Origin: Candidatus Thiodiazotropha sp. (ex Myrtea sp. 'scaly one' KF741663)
Lineage (GTDB): Bacteria; Pseudomonadota; Gammaproteobacteria; Chromatiales; Chromatiaceae
Direction of reading: 5' to 3'
DNA: 64,000 nt
Assembly: GCA_025655555.1 (NCBI GenBank)
Contig: JAHXIQ010000002.1
Coordinates: 496,001-560,000, forward strand
Part shown: one piece after another, positions 47,578-57,878 of the stretch
Position numbering within the stretch: position 1 is the stretch's first letter
How the letters are laid out: every line of letters starts with the position of its first letter
The notes under the pieces: model-generated
What the model was told of the DNA's origin: nothing
The model's input: the letters and a program-made list of their open reading frames with translations, nothing else
The model's database searches: none
Program-made: the position numbers and the translations under genes

Positions 47578-47748
47578 ATGAGCTCTTGTACTGAGTGGGA
47601 AGTTGGTAACGGATTTAGCTCCTCAGAGAATCGAAACTTTATGCTGCATTGTCTCCACAGTTTTTCCGGGGTAGAGATTTACCCGATTGTGTCAAAACTA
47701 TAGACACCGGGTGCGCACTATCCGGGCTGGCTTTTGGGAGGAGAAGCG

Positions 47749-48105
47749 ATGTCTATTCACGTGAATGGCAAGATCATTGAGCTGGATGAGGAGGGTTTTC
47801 TCGCTAATCTCGATGACTGGGATGAGGATGTGGCCGCAGAGTTGGCGGCTGACGAAGGGCTGGAGATGTCCACTGAACGAAGCGTGCTGGTACAGAGGGC
47901 AAGGGGGTTCTACCTGGATAAGCAGAACACGCCCTCGACTCGAGAGATTATCCGCATGGTGGCGGATGACATGGGTAAGGACCCGATCGAGGACAGGCGG
48001 TCCATCGACAAGCATCTCTATCTGCTGTTTCCCCATGGTCCGGATAAGCAGCTGGCGAAAATCGCTGGCTTGCCAAAGCCGCTGCCCTCCGATACCGAGG
48101 CTTAG
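47749..48105 (+). CDS. DsrC/TusE-family protein lacking both conserved cysteines (RspA-like)
   Basis: 118 residues from the ATG behind GGGAGGAG. The fold signatures are present: MSIHVNGKIIELDEEGFL, DWDEDVAAELAADEGLEM, YLDKQNTPSTREIIRMVADD. The C-terminal arm reads FPHGPDKQLAKIAGLPKPLP: DsrC and TusE carry Cys where Ala-Lys stands here and DsrC has another Cys near the end. With neither Cys it cannot carry sulfur as DsrC does; cysteine-less relatives have been termed RspA and proposed to be regulatory. Finding one usually means other DsrC copies exist in the genome. Confidence 0.88.
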   Translation: MSIHVNGKIIELDEEGFLANLDDWDEDVAAELAADEGLEMSTERSVLVQRARGFYLDKQNTPSTREIIRMVADDMGKDPIEDRRSIDKHLYLLFPHGPDKQLAKIAGLPKPLPSDTEA

Positions 48106-48138
48106 GTTGGATCGGGATCGGAAGACCTACGAGGTGAT

Positions 48139-48161
48139 GTAGGGTGCGGCTCTGCCGCACC
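48139..48161. repeat. GTGCGGC palindromic repeat
   Basis: GTAGGGTGCGGCTCTGCCGC followed by ACC. It lies between the convergent DsrC-like and hisC genes, a typical position for REP-like units. Confidence 0.75.
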
Positions 48162-48176
48162 AGCACCAACGAATGC

Positions 48177-49232
48177 TTACATCAACGGGTTGAGCGCTTC
48201 GATGAGTCGCTGATTCTGTTCCGCTGTGCCGACGGTTATGCGCAGGTATTGTTCGATTCTCGGTTGCTTGAAGTGGCGCACGATGATGCCGGCCTCTCTC
48301 AATTCCGCGGCCAGATTGTCTGCGTCCTTTGTTGCATGACGGACAAAGATAAAATTGGCCGAAGAGGGAATAACCTCGAAGCCCATACCCGCCAGTTCCC
48401 TATTCAGTGATTCCCTGTCATCAATCACCCGTTGTGTGGTCTCGCGGAAGTAGGCGTCGTCTTTATAGGAGGCGACGGATGCGGCCAGGGCAAGCCGGTC
48501 GATGGGGTAGGAGTTGAAGCTGTCTTTAACCCGGATCAGACCTTCGATCAGTGCGCTGTCTCCCATCGCCAGGCCGATACGCAGACCAGCCAGGGAGCGG
48601 GATTTGGAGAGCGTCTGCACGACCAGCAGGTTGGGAAAGTCGTTGATCAGGCGGGCAGCGCTTTCACCACCGAAATCGATATAGGCCTCATCGACAACCA
48701 CCACGGAGTCGGTGTTGCGTGAAAGCAGGCTTTCGATCTCGCTCAGGGGCAGCAGCCGGCCGGTGGGCGCATTGGGATTGGGGAAGATGATGCCGCCGTT
48801 GGCCGTATCATAGTCACTCAGCCTCAAGCTGAAATCATCCGCCAGTGGAACCGTCCGGTAATCGATACCGTAGAGGCCGCAGTAGACCGGATAGAAGCTG
48901 TAGGTGATGTCCGGAAACAGCAGGGGTTGCGAGTGCCGGAAGAGGGCGAAGAAGGCGTGCGCCAGCACCTCGTCCGAGCCGTTGCCGATGAAGATCTGTT
49001 CTGGCTTCAGGCTGTGGTAGTCAGCCACCGTTTCTCGCAACTGTAACCCCGTAGGGTCCGGATAGAGCCGCAGACGTTCATCTGTCGCTTTTTGGATCGC
49101 CTCAATGACACGGGGAGAGGGTCCGTAGGGATTCTCGTTGGTGTTGAGTTTCACCAGGTCGTCGATCTTCGGTTGTTCACCCGGTACGTAGGGTGAGAGT
49201 TGATTGACTACCGGGCTCCAATAGCGGCTCAT
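48177..49232 (-). CDS. hisC: histidinol-phosphate aminotransferase
   Basis: 351 residues. [15 protein letters not shown] is the substrate-side start of His[11 protein letters not shown] binds the cofactor ring, and the PLP lysine is in [12 protein letters not shown]. It converts imidazole acetol-phosphate to histidinol-phosphate. AGGAAAG precedes the ATG at 49232; longer frames upstream run through palindromic repeats and are not real. Last gene of murA-hisG-hisD-hisC. Confidence 0.97.
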   Translation of the reverse strand: MSRYWSPVVNQLSPYVPGEQPKIDDLVKLNTNENPYGPSPRVIEAIQKATDERLRLYPDPTGLQLRETVADYHSLKPEQIFIGNGSDEVLAHAFFALFRHSQPLLFPDITYSFYPVYCGLYGIDYRTVPLADDFSLRLSDYDTANGGIIFPNPNAPTGRLLPLSEIESLLSRNTDSVVVVDEAYIDFGGESAARLINDFPNLLVVQTLSKSRSLAGLRIGLAMGDSALIEGLIRVKDSFNSYPIDRLALAASVASYKDDAYFRETTQRVIDDRESLNRELAGMGFEVIPSSANFIFVRHATKDADNLAAELREAGIIVRHFKQPRIEQYLRITVGTAEQNQRLIEALNPLM

Positions 49233-49258
49233 GGGTCTTTCCTGTTTATTGTGGTGGC

Positions 49259-49289
49259 GTGTTGGGCCTCCTGTGTCGGCCCAACCTAC
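49259..49289. repeat. GTTGGGCC palindromic repeat
   Basis: GTGTTGGGCCTCCTGTGTCG followed by GCCCAACCTAC. It is in the hisD-hisC spacer, 95 bases from another copy. Confidence 0.8.
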
Positions 49290-49383
49290 ATACGTCACTC
49301 TCGTAGTAGACATTGGAATATATCGCAATGTGCGGAGAAGCGCAGGGGAAGTGCTTAAATCGAGACCTGTTTTTATGATGGAG

Positions 49384-49412
49384 TTGTTGGGCCACCTGCG
49401 TCGGCCCAACAA
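49384..49412. repeat. GTTGGGCC palindromic repeat
   Basis: TTGTTGGGCCACCTGCGTCG followed by GCCCAACAA. Second copy in the hisD-hisC spacer, in the same orientation as the first. Confidence 0.8.
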
Positions 49413-49437
49413 ATCATGACATGCAGCGGCGGCTAGC

Positions 49438-50739
49438 TTATTTCTTGAAACGGTACTCCGCCGAACGGGCATGGGCGGTAAGCCCTTCGCCACGCGCCAT
49501 CACCGAAGAGGTCCTTGCCAGTGTGTCTGCACCTGCCGGTGAGGCCATGATCAGGCTCGATCGTTTCTGGAAGTCATAGACCCCCAGGGGCGATGAGAAA
49601 CGGGCTGTGCGCGAGGTGGGCAGCACGTGGTTGGGACCGGCACAGTAGTCACCCATAGCCTCGGCAGTATAGCGGCCCATGAAGATGGCACCTGCATGCT
49701 TGATGCGTTTGGACATGGCCTGGGGGTCGGCTACCGAGAGTTCGAGATGCTCGGGTGCGATGTGGTTGGCCACCTCGATGGCTTCGTCCATATCTTTCAC
49801 ATGGATCAATGCACCCCGTACCCGCAAGGCGGTCTCGATGATCTCCTTGCGCTCCATGGTCGGTAACAGTTTGTCGATACTGGCGGTGACCTTGCCGATA
49901 AAAGCCGCATCGGGACTGAGCAGGATCGACTGGGCGTCTTCATCGTGCTCCGCCTGGGAGAAAAGATCCATGGCGATCCAATCGGGATCGGTATCGCCGT
50001 CGCAGATGATGAGAATTTCGGAGGGGCCGGCCACCATGTCGATACCGACCTGCCCAAATACGGCGCGCTTGGCGGTGGCCACGTAGATATTGCCGGGACC
50101 GACGACCTTGTCCACCGGCGGTACGCTCTCCGTGCCGTAGGCGAGGGCGGCTACTGCCTGGGCGCCGCCGACGGCAAAGACCCGGTCGACTTTGGAAACA
50201 TATGCCGCAGCCAGTACCAGCTCATTCATCTCGCCGTCAGGGGTGGGCACCACCATGATCAGCTCTTCCACACCCGCGACTTTTGCGGGAACAGCATTCA
50301 TCAGGACCGATGAGGGATAGGCGGCCTTGCCACCGGGCACATAAAGCCCAACCCGGTCGAGGGGTGTGACCTGCTGACCCAGCAGGGTGCCATCGGGTTC
50401 GGTGTAGGACCAGGAGTCCATGATCTGATGCTCGGCATAGGCATTGATGCGGTTGGCGGAGAGCTCCAGTGCGTCTCTCTGTGCCTGCGGGATGGTTTTC
50501 CAGGCCTGCTCCAGCCGACTCAGCGGGATCTCCAGGTCGGCGGCACTGGCAGCCTGCCAGCGGTCGAACCGGTTGGTGAAATCGACCAGCGCCGCATCGC
50601 CCTTTTCGCGGATGTCGCGGATGATCTGATTGACCGTGTCGTTGACAGCGGTGTCAGAGACCGATTCCCAGGCCAGCAAGGCATCGAGCTGCTGCTGGAA
50701 GTCTTTGTCTGTGGTTGAGAGTTGGCGTATCTCGCTCAT
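49438..50739 (-). CDS. hisD: histidinol dehydrogenase
   Basis: 433 residues from ATG 50739. [20 protein letters not shown] (NAD and substrate region), [25 protein letters not shown] and the zinc ligands in [15 protein letters not shown] with [14 protein letters not shown]. It oxidises histidinol to histidine in two steps. A longer frame to 50838 lacks family features. Confidence 0.97.
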   Translation of the reverse strand: MSEIRQLSTTDKDFQQQLDALLAWESVSDTAVNDTVNQIIRDIREKGDAALVDFTNRFDRWQAASAADLEIPLSRLEQAWKTIPQAQRDALELSANRINAYAEHQIMDSWSYTEPDGTLLGQQVTPLDRVGLYVPGGKAAYPSSVLMNAVPAKVAGVEELIMVVPTPDGEMNELVLAAAYVSKVDRVFAVGGAQAVAALAYGTESVPPVDKVVGPGNIYVATAKRAVFGQVGIDMVAGPSEILIICDGDTDPDWIAMDLFSQAEHDEDAQSILLSPDAAFIGKVTASIDKLLPTMERKEIIETALRVRGALIHVKDMDEAIEVANHIAPEHLELSVADPQAMSKRIKHAGAIFMGRYTAEAMGDYCAGPNHVLPTSRTARFSSPLGVYDFQKRSSLIMASPAGADTLARTSSVMARGEGLTAHARSAEYRFKK

Positions 50740-50842
50740 GGTCGCAATCTCTTTTGAAAATATGTCGGTGTAAGTTCGAATTTCAGGAGTGATAAAGCTT
50801 AGTAACACAGCGTACGCAATGTGGCATGGCGTTCGCAATACG

Positions 50843-50866
50843 CGTTTGAATATTCACGTTTCAAAC
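50843..50866. repeat. inverted repeat in the hisG-hisD spacer
   Basis: CGTTTGAA (50843-50850) and TTCAAACG (50859-50866) are exact inverse copies with an eight-base gap. Just upstream are two related GCGT(A/T)CGCAAT direct repeats. It could be an operator or a weak hairpin in the 174-base gap between hisG and hisD. Confidence 0.4.
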
Positions 50867-50913
50867 GTCATGCTATTTGTGTGCGCGGCCTTTTCATGGC
50901 CAGCTTTGGGGGC

Positions 50914-51561
50914 TTAACTTGGATGCTGCTCGACTGCCTCGCGGAAGGCATTGATCAACTGCATCACCAGTCCATGCTTCATCTTCCAGGAGGCCTTGTT
51001 GACCACCAGTCTGGAGCTGATATCACTGATATGCTCCAGCGGCACCAGTCCATTGGCCTTGAGGGTGTTGCCGCTCTCCACCAGGTCGACGATGAGATCG
51101 GCCAATCCGACGATGGGGGCCAGCTCCATGGAACCATAGAGCTTGATGATCTCCACTTGTTCCCCTTTGGCGGCGAAAAACTGCTGGGCGCTTTTGACGT
51201 ATTTGGTCGCAACTGTCAGGCGTCCCGATCTCTTTATGGCATCGGGATAGCCAGCGGTCATCATGCGACAACGGGCAATTTTCAAATCAACGGGTTCGTA
51301 GAGCCCCTCGCCTCCATGTTCCAGCAGGACATCTTTACCGGCTACACCCAGGTCGGCAGCACCGTACTCCACATAGGTGGGTACATCGGTGGCACGGATG
51401 ATGACCAGCTTTACCTGTTCATGATTGGTATCAAGGATCAGCTTGCGACTGGTCTCGGGATCATCCGCCGGTACGATGCCCGCATGGGCCAGCAGAGGCA
51501 GGCTCTGTTTGAAGATGCGACCTTTCGAGAGGGCGATGGTGATGGGTTTGTCGAAATTCAT
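50914..51561 (-). CDS. hisG: ATP phosphoribosyltransferase, short form
   Basis: About 215 residues. [18 protein letters not shown] is the N-terminal signature and [18 protein letters not shown] binds PRPP. It is the short form without the C-terminal histidine-sensing domain, so it needs HisZ from elsewhere for activity and feedback. ATG 51561 fits the family; a GTG at 51588 seven bases after the murA stop is possible. First step of histidine synthesis. Confidence 0.95.
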   Translation of the reverse strand: MNFDKPITIALSKGRIFKQSLPLLAHAGIVPADDPETSRKLILDTNHEQVKLVIIRATDVPTYVEYGAADLGVAGKDVLLEHGGEGLYEPVDLKIARCRMMTAGYPDAIKRSGRLTVATKYVKSAQQFFAAKGEQVEIIKLYGSMELAPIVGLADLIVDLVESGNTLKANGLVPLEHISDISSRLVVNKASWKMKHGLVMQLINAFREAVEQHPS

Positions 51562-51594
51562 GGGTGTTTTATCGCTTTGCCGTGTCACGGGTAC

Positions 51595-52977
<1,383 letters not shown>

Positions 52978-53019
52978 CTATTGTTCCTGATTTTTCACCC
53001 CAGAGATCTTGGTGGACTT

Positions 53020-55044
53020 ATGCAGTCAATCGGTTGGTATGTCATGCGGCTTCAGGCCATGTCGTTGGGCGAGGTGGCCTGGCGGGTTAAATCTCTGCTG
53101 AGAGATCAGCTTGACAGGGTAAGGGTGCCACTCAATCTTTTACCCCATGCCGGAGGCGCTGTTGCCGGCCCCATTGCTGAACTGCCGGGCTTTCGTGTGA
53201 GCGATATCCGTCTTGCCGCATGGGCTGGAGATAATACGCCGACAGACGTTGCTGAGTGGCGGGATGCGTTGGTTTCCAGCGCAGACAGGATCGTCACAGG
53301 GCATCTAACATTCTTCGATCTGAAGGATAAGTTCCTTGGGGAGCCTATCAACTGGAACTACGATCATGGCGCCGGGAAGGAGACACCCCGCTTGCCAATT
53401 CAGGGTGTGGACTATCGTGATTTCAAGCAGAGTGGCGACTGCAAGCTGGTGTGGGAACCTAACCGTCATCATCATCTGGTTGTGTTGGCGCGGGCCTACC
53501 GGGCCACTGGTGAGCGTCGCTATGCCGAGGCGGTGGTGCAGCAGCTGGAATCCTGGATGGATCAGAATCCTTTCGGTTACGGCATGAACTGGCGAAGCCC
53601 GCTTGAACTGGGCGTGCGGTTGATCAACTGGGTATGGGCGGTTGATCTGATTCGGGATTCCGGCGCTTTAAGTGAGGATTTCTACGCTCGCTTCAGACAA
53701 AACGCCTTTCTGCACTGCTGGGAGACGGCACGAAAATTTTCCAAGGGTTCTTCTGCGAACAATCACTTGGTGGGTGAAGCGGCAGGTGTCTATGTGGGCG
53801 CAAGCTATTTTCAACGGTTCGAACAGTCGGATGCCTGGCGGCGAGAGTCCAAGGCCATTCTCTGTCGTGAAATCATGGCGCAGACTTACGAAGATGGGTG
53901 TATCCAGGAGCATGGCCTCGGGTATCAGTTCTTTGTACTGCAGTTCTACATCATCTCGGGGTTAGTGGGTCGATGGATTGGGGATGAGTTTCCTGCAGAG
54001 TACTGGGCCCGTATTGAGAAAATGGTCGATTTTGTTGCTGCACTCTCGGAAGGTGGTGAAGATCTCCCTATGTTTGGAGACAGGGATGACGGTTATGTGC
54101 TCGATTTGGGTAACCGTCCTGAGAGTGTGGAAGCGCTGCTTAGTGTTGCAGCCATGCTCTTTGATCGAGCAGATTTCAAATCACAGGCAAAGTCTTTTTC
54201 TGAGACGGCCTTTTGGTTGTTTGGCAGCGCATCTGCAGAACGGTTTGAAAATATGCCGTCAGGGGTTTCTGAGCCGGTTGTGCTTGAAAGCCTGAGTTTT
54301 CCCGAGTCGGGTTACCATTTGCTGCAGTCCGGCAAGGTCGGCGAGGGGGCCATCAGTCTTTTCTTCGATTGCGCAGAGCTGGGTTACGGCGCCATTGCGG
54401 CTCATGGCCATGCTGATGCCCTGAGTATCGCCCTACGTGTCGATCGCAGGGATGTATTGGTCGATCCGGGCACCTATGACTACTTTACTTATCCCGAATG
54501 GCGTCAGTATTTTCGCAAGACTTTTTCGCACAATACCCTGATGGTCGACGGTCAGGATCAATCCGAACTGCAGGGCGCCTTTCTTTGGGGCAAGCGGGCG
54601 AACAGCCGTTTAGAGGCTTGGCAGTCTGATGGAGACGCCAGCGTCATTACCGGCAGCCATGACGGTTATACTCGCCTGCCGGATCCTGTGATCCATCGCA
54701 GGACGGTTCGGCTGAAGGGCGAAGAGGGTTTGCTCGAGATTATTGACGATGTGGCGTGCACGCAGGTGCACGACCTCTCAATCAATTTTCAATTTTCGGA
54801 GTACTGTGTCGTCAAACCGTCTGATGAGAATACATACAGGGTTGAGGTTGAAGGTATCAAACAGGTGTTGGTGTTCAGCTTTCCTGATTCTCTTCAATCT
54901 GAGGTTTTACTGGGTAGCGAGGATCCTAAAGGGGGCTGGATCAGTCGGGGTTACCATCAGAAAACACCGGCGCCGCAGATTATCCTCAAAGGAAAGGCTG
55001 AGGGAGCGAGCCAGTTCATTACCCGGATTACAATATCGAACTAA
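53020..55044 (+). CDS. heparinase II/III-family polysaccharide lyase-like protein
   Basis: About 674 residues. The N-terminal alpha-toroid has WRSPLELGVRLINWVWA and SSANNHLVGEAAGVYVGA, the C-terminal beta part has AAHGHADALSIALRVDRRD, DPGTYDYF and FSHNTLMVDGQDQS, all marks of heparinase II/III-like proteins. Such proteins cut or modify uronic-acid polysaccharides and are often coded with exopolysaccharide genes. No signal peptide is seen in the chosen frame and no EPS genes are adjacent. It is an oddity between murA and degS. Confidence 0.88.
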   Translation: MQSIGWYVMRLQAMSLGEVAWRVKSLLRDQLDRVRVPLNLLPHAGGAVAGPIAELPGFRVSDIRLAAWAGDNTPTDVAEWRDALVSSADRIVTGHLTFFDLKDKFLGEPINWNYDHGAGKETPRLPIQGVDYRDFKQSGDCKLVWEPNRHHHLVVLARAYRATGERRYAEAVVQQLESWMDQNPFGYGMNWRSPLELGVRLINWVWAVDLIRDSGALSEDFYARFRQNAFLHCWETARKFSKGSSANNHLVGEAAGVYVGASYFQRFEQSDAWRRESKAILCREIMAQTYEDGCIQEHGLGYQFFVLQFYIISGLVGRWIGDEFPAEYWARIEKMVDFVAALSEGGEDLPMFGDRDDGYVLDLGNRPESVEALLSVAAMLFDRADFKSQAKSFSETAFWLFGSASAERFENMPSGVSEPVVLESLSFPESGYHLLQSGKVGEGAISLFFDCAELGYGAIAAHGHADALSIALRVDRRDVLVDPGTYDYFTYPEWRQYFRKTFSHNTLMVDGQDQSELQGAFLWGKRANSRLEAWQSDGDASVITGSHDGYTRLPDPVIHRRTVRLKGEEGLLEIIDDVACTQVHDLSINFQFSEYCVVKPSDENTYRVEVEGIKQVLVFSFPDSLQSEVLLGSEDPKGGWISRGYHQKTPAPQIILKGKAEGASQFITRITISN

Positions 55045-55092
55045 GAACTGCTGAGGGGTGAGCTAGCTCGCCTCCTTGGTAGCTGATTTCCA

Positions 55093-56262
55093 TCAGCGGT
55101 CTGATTTCTCCGACACTGGACGCTCTCCGGAAATAACTTCCAGAGAGAAGGCGTCGCTACCTCGCCATCCGCCCACTGTCAGTTTTGATCCGGGTGGTTG
55201 GCTGGCAATGAGTTGCATCAGCTCCTGAGAGTTTCTCGGCTGGTCATCGTTAATCTGGGTAATGACATCACCTGGCCGAATGCCAGCTTTGCTGGCAGGG
55301 CCATTCTCCAGTACACCCGTGACAAGAATACCTTCAGTACCACGCAGACCAAAGGCCTCAGCCAGTCTCTGCGTCACGTTCTGACCCTGAATGCCGAGCC
55401 AGCCGCGGACCACGTGGCCGGTTGTGATTAGCTGCTGCATGATCCCCTCTGCCAGGTCGATCGGGATGGCGAACCCAATACCCAGGGAGCCGCCACTCTG
55501 GGAGAAAATGGCAGTGTTGATGCCGATGAGTTCACCATTGGCGTTGACCAAGGCACCCCCAGAATTACCTGGATTAATGGCGGCGTCCGTCTGGATAAAG
55601 TTTTCGAAGGCACTGATACCCAGATGTGAGCGCCCTGTGGCGCTGATAATGCCTTGCGTGACGGTCTGCCCGACACCAAAAGGGTTGCCGATTGCGAGTA
55701 CCACGTCTCCCACTTCATGACCGCCTGATTGGCCAAAGGGGATGGCGGGCAGTTGATGGTCGCTATCGATCTTCATCAGTGCGACATCGGAATCGGCATC
55801 AGAACCAACCAGACTGGCATTGACGCTCTGGCCATCGGCCAGCACCACTTTGATCTCATCGGCGCCATCGATCACATGGTGATTGGTCAACATGTAGCCA
55901 TCCGGTGTGATGATGACACCTGAGCCCAGGCTGGTGTCCAGTCGCTGTCGTGTCTGTTCCGGCAGCATGCGACCGAACAGGTGTTGCAGCAGCGGGTCCT
56001 TGAAACGCATGGCTTGGGATTCGGTGGTGATCTTGGCGGTAAAGATGTTCACTACGGAGGGAGCAGCCTTTTTGACTGCGCCCGCATAGGAAACAGGACC
56101 GCTCTCTCGGGATAGCCCTGTAACGTTTGCCGGTGTATTGAGTTGGGGTGCGGGTGGCGTAGGCTGTAGCATGTCCGGTGCGAGAAAAATGACCACCAGT
56201 GCACCCGCAAGACCTGCAGTCAGAGCGGTTAGGAGAAGGGAAAAGAATTTTCTCATTCGCAT
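55093..56262 (-). CDS. degS: DegS/AlgW-like periplasmic serine protease
   Basis: 389 residues: membrane anchor helix (about 8-30), trypsin-like domain with His in MLTNHHVIDG (about 127), Asp in SDVALMKID and Ser in INPGNSGGALV (about 235), then one PDZ domain (LGIQGQNVTQRLAEAFG, VLENGPASKAGIRPGDVI). A single PDZ and an anchor point to DegS/AlgW, which cuts anti-sigma factor RseA/MucA under envelope stress. Pseudomonads have algW in the same place after hisC. Confidence 0.92.
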   Translation of the reverse strand: MRMRKFFSLLLTALTAGLAGALVVIFLAPDMLQPTPPAPQLNTPANVTGLSRESGPVSYAGAVKKAAPSVVNIFTAKITTESQAMRFKDPLLQHLFGRMLPEQTRQRLDTSLGSGVIITPDGYMLTNHHVIDGADEIKVVLADGQSVNASLVGSDADSDVALMKIDSDHQLPAIPFGQSGGHEVGDVVLAIGNPFGVGQTVTQGIISATGRSHLGISAFENFIQTDAAINPGNSGGALVNANGELIGINTAIFSQSGGSLGIGFAIPIDLAEGIMQQLITTGHVVRGWLGIQGQNVTQRLAEAFGLRGTEGILVTGVLENGPASKAGIRPGDVITQINDDQPRNSQELMQLIASQPPGSKLTVGGWRGSDAFSLEVISGERPVSEKSDR

Positions 56263-56310
56263 CGGATTGTTTAACCTACAACAACGGATTCAATACTGAG
56301 CAAACATAGC

Positions 56311-57063
56311 ATGATTGATCTTCTGACGCTTGAGGCTTACACCAACCAACTATTGGCGGTAGATGCCTTCGAAGACTACTGTCCCAACGGCTTGCAGATT
56401 GAGGCCGGAGGTCAGGTCAATCGTTTGATGGTGGGTGTCACCGCTTGTCAGGCATTGATCGATGCCGCTTGTGAATGGAAAGCGGATCTGCTGCTGGTGC
56501 ACCACGGATTTTTCTGGAAAGGCGAGCCCGCGCCTATTCGCGGTATGAAGGGTCGGCGCATCGTTAGCCTGATTGATGGACGGGTCAGCCTGTTGGCCTA
56601 CCATCTGCCTCTGGATGCTCACACGGTCTATGGAAACAATGCCCAGCTTGGAAAGCGATTGGGTTTTAAGGGTGCGGTCGCCATTGAAGAGAAGGACGGG
56701 CTAATTTGGTCTGTAGAACTTCCTGAGCCCATGCAGCCGGAGGATCTCACTGAAAGGATTACCCAGGCACTCGGGCGCAAGCCACTGCACATTCCTGGAC
56801 ATCAGCGTCCACTCAGGCGTATCGGTTGGTGTACCGGTGCGGCTCAGAGCTATCTTGAAACGGCGGCAGCCATGGGACTGGATGCCTTTATCTCCGGTGA
56901 GATATCAGAACCTACGGTACACATGGCGCGGGAAATGGCTGTGGACTATTTTGCCGCAGGTCATCATGCGACAGAAAGATTTGGTGTGCAGGCTTTGGGG
57001 CAGCATCTGGCTGAGCAATTTGGTTTGGCATATCGCTTTGTGGATATCGAGAATCCGGTCTGA
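56311..57063 (+). CDS. Nif3-like dinuclear metal centre protein
   Basis: 250 residues with EDYCPNGLQIEA, LLVHHGFFWKG and AGHHATERFGVQ: the His and Glu residues that bind two metals in YbgI/Nif3 hexamers. Function is debated; some members act as GTP cyclohydrolase-related enzymes. It is divergent from degS and upstream of petA, as in pseudomonads. Confidence 0.93.
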   Translation: MIDLLTLEAYTNQLLAVDAFEDYCPNGLQIEAGGQVNRLMVGVTACQALIDAACEWKADLLLVHHGFFWKGEPAPIRGMKGRRIVSLIDGRVSLLAYHLPLDAHTVYGNNAQLGKRLGFKGAVAIEEKDGLIWSVELPEPMQPEDLTERITQALGRKPLHIPGHQRPLRRIGWCTGAAQSYLETAAAMGLDAFISGEISEPTVHMAREMAVDYFAAGHHATERFGVQALGQHLAEQFGLAYRFVDIENPV

Positions 57064-57281
57064 TTGCGAAGTTGTCATCTCCAGGTTTTTAGCCAGCCTT
57101 ATACCCAGGATCAGCCAGAAAATATACTATTCGCCTTGACCTGTCTGCCCTCAATATGCAAAATGCGCGGTTAATCTTTGTGGTTTCTTAGTATATTCTA
57201 ATGTCCTGAAAAGAAGGGCTGCTGATGGACCGGTTTGGCCGCCTTTGGCAACTCATCGAGTACCCCGGGGAGTTCTTGAGT

Positions 57282-57878
57282 ATGAGCGCAGATGGCGTTG
57301 ATTTAAAAAAGCGGCGTACGCTTACGCTGGCTACCAGTGCGGTCGGGGCAGTCGGTGCCGGCTTCGCGATCTATCCTTTCCTTGCCGCCTGGGCGCCGAG
57401 TGAAAAGGCCAAGGCTGCCGGTGCGCCGGTTGAGGCCGATATCAGCAAACTGGAGCCGGGTCAGTTGATGCGCGTGAAGTGGCGTGGCAAGCCGGTCTGG
57501 ATTGTCAGCCGTACTGAGCAGAATCTCAGCGATCTTTCATCGCTTGACGGTCAGTTGGCCGATCCTGCTTCTGATCAGACAAGTCAGCAGCCGGATTACT
57601 GTAAAAACCCGACTCGCTCCATCAAGGAAAAGTATTTGGTGGCTGTCGGCATCTGCACACATCTGGGTTGCTCACCCACTTATCGTCCGGAAGTGGCTCC
57701 TGCGGATCTGGGTGCTGAGTGGAAAGGCGGTTTCTTCTGTCCCTGTCATGGCTCCCGCTTTGACCTGGCCGGTCGAGTGTACGCCGGCGTGCCTGCACCG
57801 ACGAACCTGGAAATTCCCCCCTACCAGTATCTCTCCGACAGCAAGATCCTGATCGGTACCGATGGAGGTGCAGCCTGA
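57282..57878 (+). CDS. petA: ubiquinol-cytochrome c reductase, Rieske iron-sulfur subunit
   Basis: About 198 residues. Twin-arginine-like [18 protein letters not shown] anchor (residues 10-30), then CTHLGC (near 125) and CPCHGS (near 154), which hold the 2Fe-2S cluster. Part of complex III. GGGGAG precedes the ATG at 57282; an ATG at 57225 gives an unusual extension. The petA, petB and petC genes overlap or touch. Confidence 0.96.
   Translation: MSADGVDLKKRRTLTLATSAVGAVGAGFAIYPFLAAWAPSEKAKAAGAPVEADISKLEPGQLMRVKWRGKPVWIVSRTEQNLSDLSSLDGQLADPASDQTSQQPDYCKNPTRSIKEKYLVAVGICTHLGCSPTYRPEVAPADLGAEWKGGFFCPCHGSRFDLAGRVYAGVPAPTNLEIPPYQYLSDSKILIGTDGGAA

Larger units (their letters stand above)
47333..47748. 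other. intergenic region with palindromic repeats
   Basis: About 415 bases containing one GTTGGGCC copy (47347-47377) and two GTGCGGC copies (47434-47458, 47555-47577). Apart from these I saw no gene or RNA. The GGGAGGAG at its end serves the DsrC-like gene. Confidence 0.6.

Noticed and set aside
50771-50790. tRNA-like GTTCGAATTTC sequence
   Set aside because: The rest of a tRNA cloverleaf (anticodon arm, acceptor stem) cannot be built around it.
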